Below, one piece after another: positions 13,801 through 14,354 of a stretch of DNA of 14,354 nt. Both the position numbers and the translations under genes were made by a program. Under the pieces are notes generated by a model. That model worked only from the letters and a program-made list of their open reading frames with translations, was not told where the DNA came from and made no database searches. Position 1 is the stretch's first letter; each line of letters begins with the position of its first letter. This stretch comes from an uncultured Campylobacter sp. (lineage in GTDB: Bacteria > Campylobacterota > Campylobacteria > Campylobacterales > Campylobacteraceae), in contig NZ_CAJPMA010000041.1 in the NCBI RefSeq assembly GCF_905371695.1, positions 1-14,354 of the forward strand, given 5' to 3'.

Positions 13801-14216
13801 ATTAAAGCGTAAAATTTATGGCTAAATTTGTAGGCTTTGGTTGCGTCCGTTTAAAGAGGTATTTTCGTGTCCGCGTTTAGATTCGTCTCTCTACGCCAAA
13901 GCGGGTCGCAAAAGGTGTTTGCGCATCTGCGCTGCAAGAGTTATATTAGCCTTGTATATCGTGCGGCGGTAGAGCGCGACGAAGCGAGTTGAGCGGTGAG
14001 CTATGATGGATGAGGCGGATTGGCCTCGTGATGTAGTTTGCTTTTTACCCGGCGCTGCTTAAATTTACGGGAATCGCCGGTATCGTTAGGGTTGCTTTAT
14101 AATGGTAATTCAGATCTAAAAATTCGGCTGTAACGGCATAAAGGTATTTTGCGAACTTTGTATGCCGTAGGCCGTCGCCGTATTAGTGTCGACTTTTATA
14201 AAACCGTAAAGTATCG
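13801..14216. other. 416 bases without a convincing gene
   Basis: Upstream of lemA I see no tRNA, known RNA or complete gene. On the - strand one frame stays open from 14182 to TAA 14045-14047 (45 residues, for example AEFLDLNYHYKATLTIPAIP) and, past that single stop, on to TAA 13946-13948 (32 more). It has no usable start. This may be a decayed gene, or chance openness. Two stem-forming sequences lie at 14049-14080 (CCGGCG with CGCCGG) and 14133-14168. Confidence 0.35.
14133..14168 (-). terminator. Hairpin after the - strand ORF at the right edge
   Basis: ACGGCATA (14133-14140) pairs perfectly with TATGCCGT (14161-14168), with three more pairs (AAG/CTT) beyond a bulge. Read on the - strand it lies about 50 bases after the stop of the partial ORF, and a five-T run follows nine bases later. 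It could be that gene's terminator. Confidence 0.35.
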
Positions 14217-14354
14217 CTAGCTTGCGAGTACGTAAGCGGCCGCTTTCTTAACGTTTATGACCGCGAAAATCGCGTTAAATTCGTAGGCGATTACCTCGTC
14301 TTTGCAACTTACTTCGGTAACCTTTATGTTTTCATCTTCCATTTGATTTAACGC
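14217..14354 (-). CDS. C-terminal end of an unknown protein (partial at right edge)
   Basis: A - strand frame enters from the right edge and ends at TAG (14217-14219 on the + strand), giving 45 residues. It reads ALNQMEDENIKVTEVSCKDE and then an alternating hydrophobic stretch, YEFNAIFAVINVKKAAAYVL, before the stop. The codon use fits the neighbouring genes, and nothing better lies on the other strand. An ATG at 14340-14342 (residue 5) could start a 41-residue protein, but no ribosome site can be judged so near the edge, so a longer gene cut by the window is more likely. I do not recognise it. Confidence 0.45.
   Translation of the reverse strand, partial: ALNQMEDENIKVTEVSCKDEVIAYEFNAIFAVINVKKAAAYVLAS

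Noticed and set aside
14003..14062. Tiny + strand frame starting ATGATG
   Set aside because: Only 19 codons, with no ribosome site and no recognisable protein; it lies in the gap that also shows - strand relics.
1..14354. CRISPR array, insertion sequence, prophage or defence genes
   Set aside because: I saw no spaced repeats, transposase, integrase, terminal inverted repeats or defence domains; gene content is housekeeping.

Overview
The window looks like part of the chromosome of a Campylobacter of the higher-GC oral group (C. rectus, C. showae, C. curvus or C. gracilis type). The reasons are gene content and order that I know from C. jejuni (the rsmE–rpmE–rsmI–rlmB-like run, then alaC-like–hom–yraN–trxA–trxB, and dapB next to purF), epsilonproteobacterial protein features, TATAAT-type -10 boxes without a clear -35, and a mid-GC base composition crossed by AT-rich AAATTT motifs. 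The genus call is inference from remembered synteny and protein character, not from a database search.

Layout. Positions 2-13053 are coded entirely on the + strand in tight, often overlapping order. First come the end of an unrecognised protein, a 64-residue lipoprotein and a four-helix membrane protein. Next is a translation block: RsmE, ribosomal protein L31, RsmI and an RlmB-like methyltransferase. A RodZ-like membrane protein and a secreted partner follow, then amino-acid metabolism (AlaC-type aminotransferase and homoserine dehydrogenase). Then come a frameshifted yraN and the thioredoxin module (trxA, a cysteine-free membrane-anchored protein, trxB). After a 362-base gap comes dapB, then a 220-base gap, then purF overlapping a lipoprotein gene. 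A hairpin separates this from convergent lemA on the - strand. The last 630 bases hold the lemA promoter, a stretch with no convincing gene, and the C-terminal end of a - strand ORF that enters from the right edge.

How the genes work together. RsmE, RsmI and RlmB modify rRNA, and L31 is part of the ribosome. AlaC, Hom and DapB serve alanine and aspartate-family amino-acid synthesis; DapB also feeds peptidoglycan. PurF starts purine synthesis. TrxA and TrxB form a complete NADPH-to-thioredoxin electron chain, and the protein coded between them may be a non-redox relative of thioredoxin. The RodZ-like protein suggests a link to cell shape.

I did not find a defence island, CRISPR array, insertion sequence, tRNA or rRNA. 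The most interesting signals are the roughly 20-fold excess of the palindrome AAATTT, the cysteine-free protein inside the trx operon, a terminator-like hairpin facing antisense into trxA, the RodZ-like/secreted pair, the frameshift in yraN and the changed Fe-S ligand positions in PurF.
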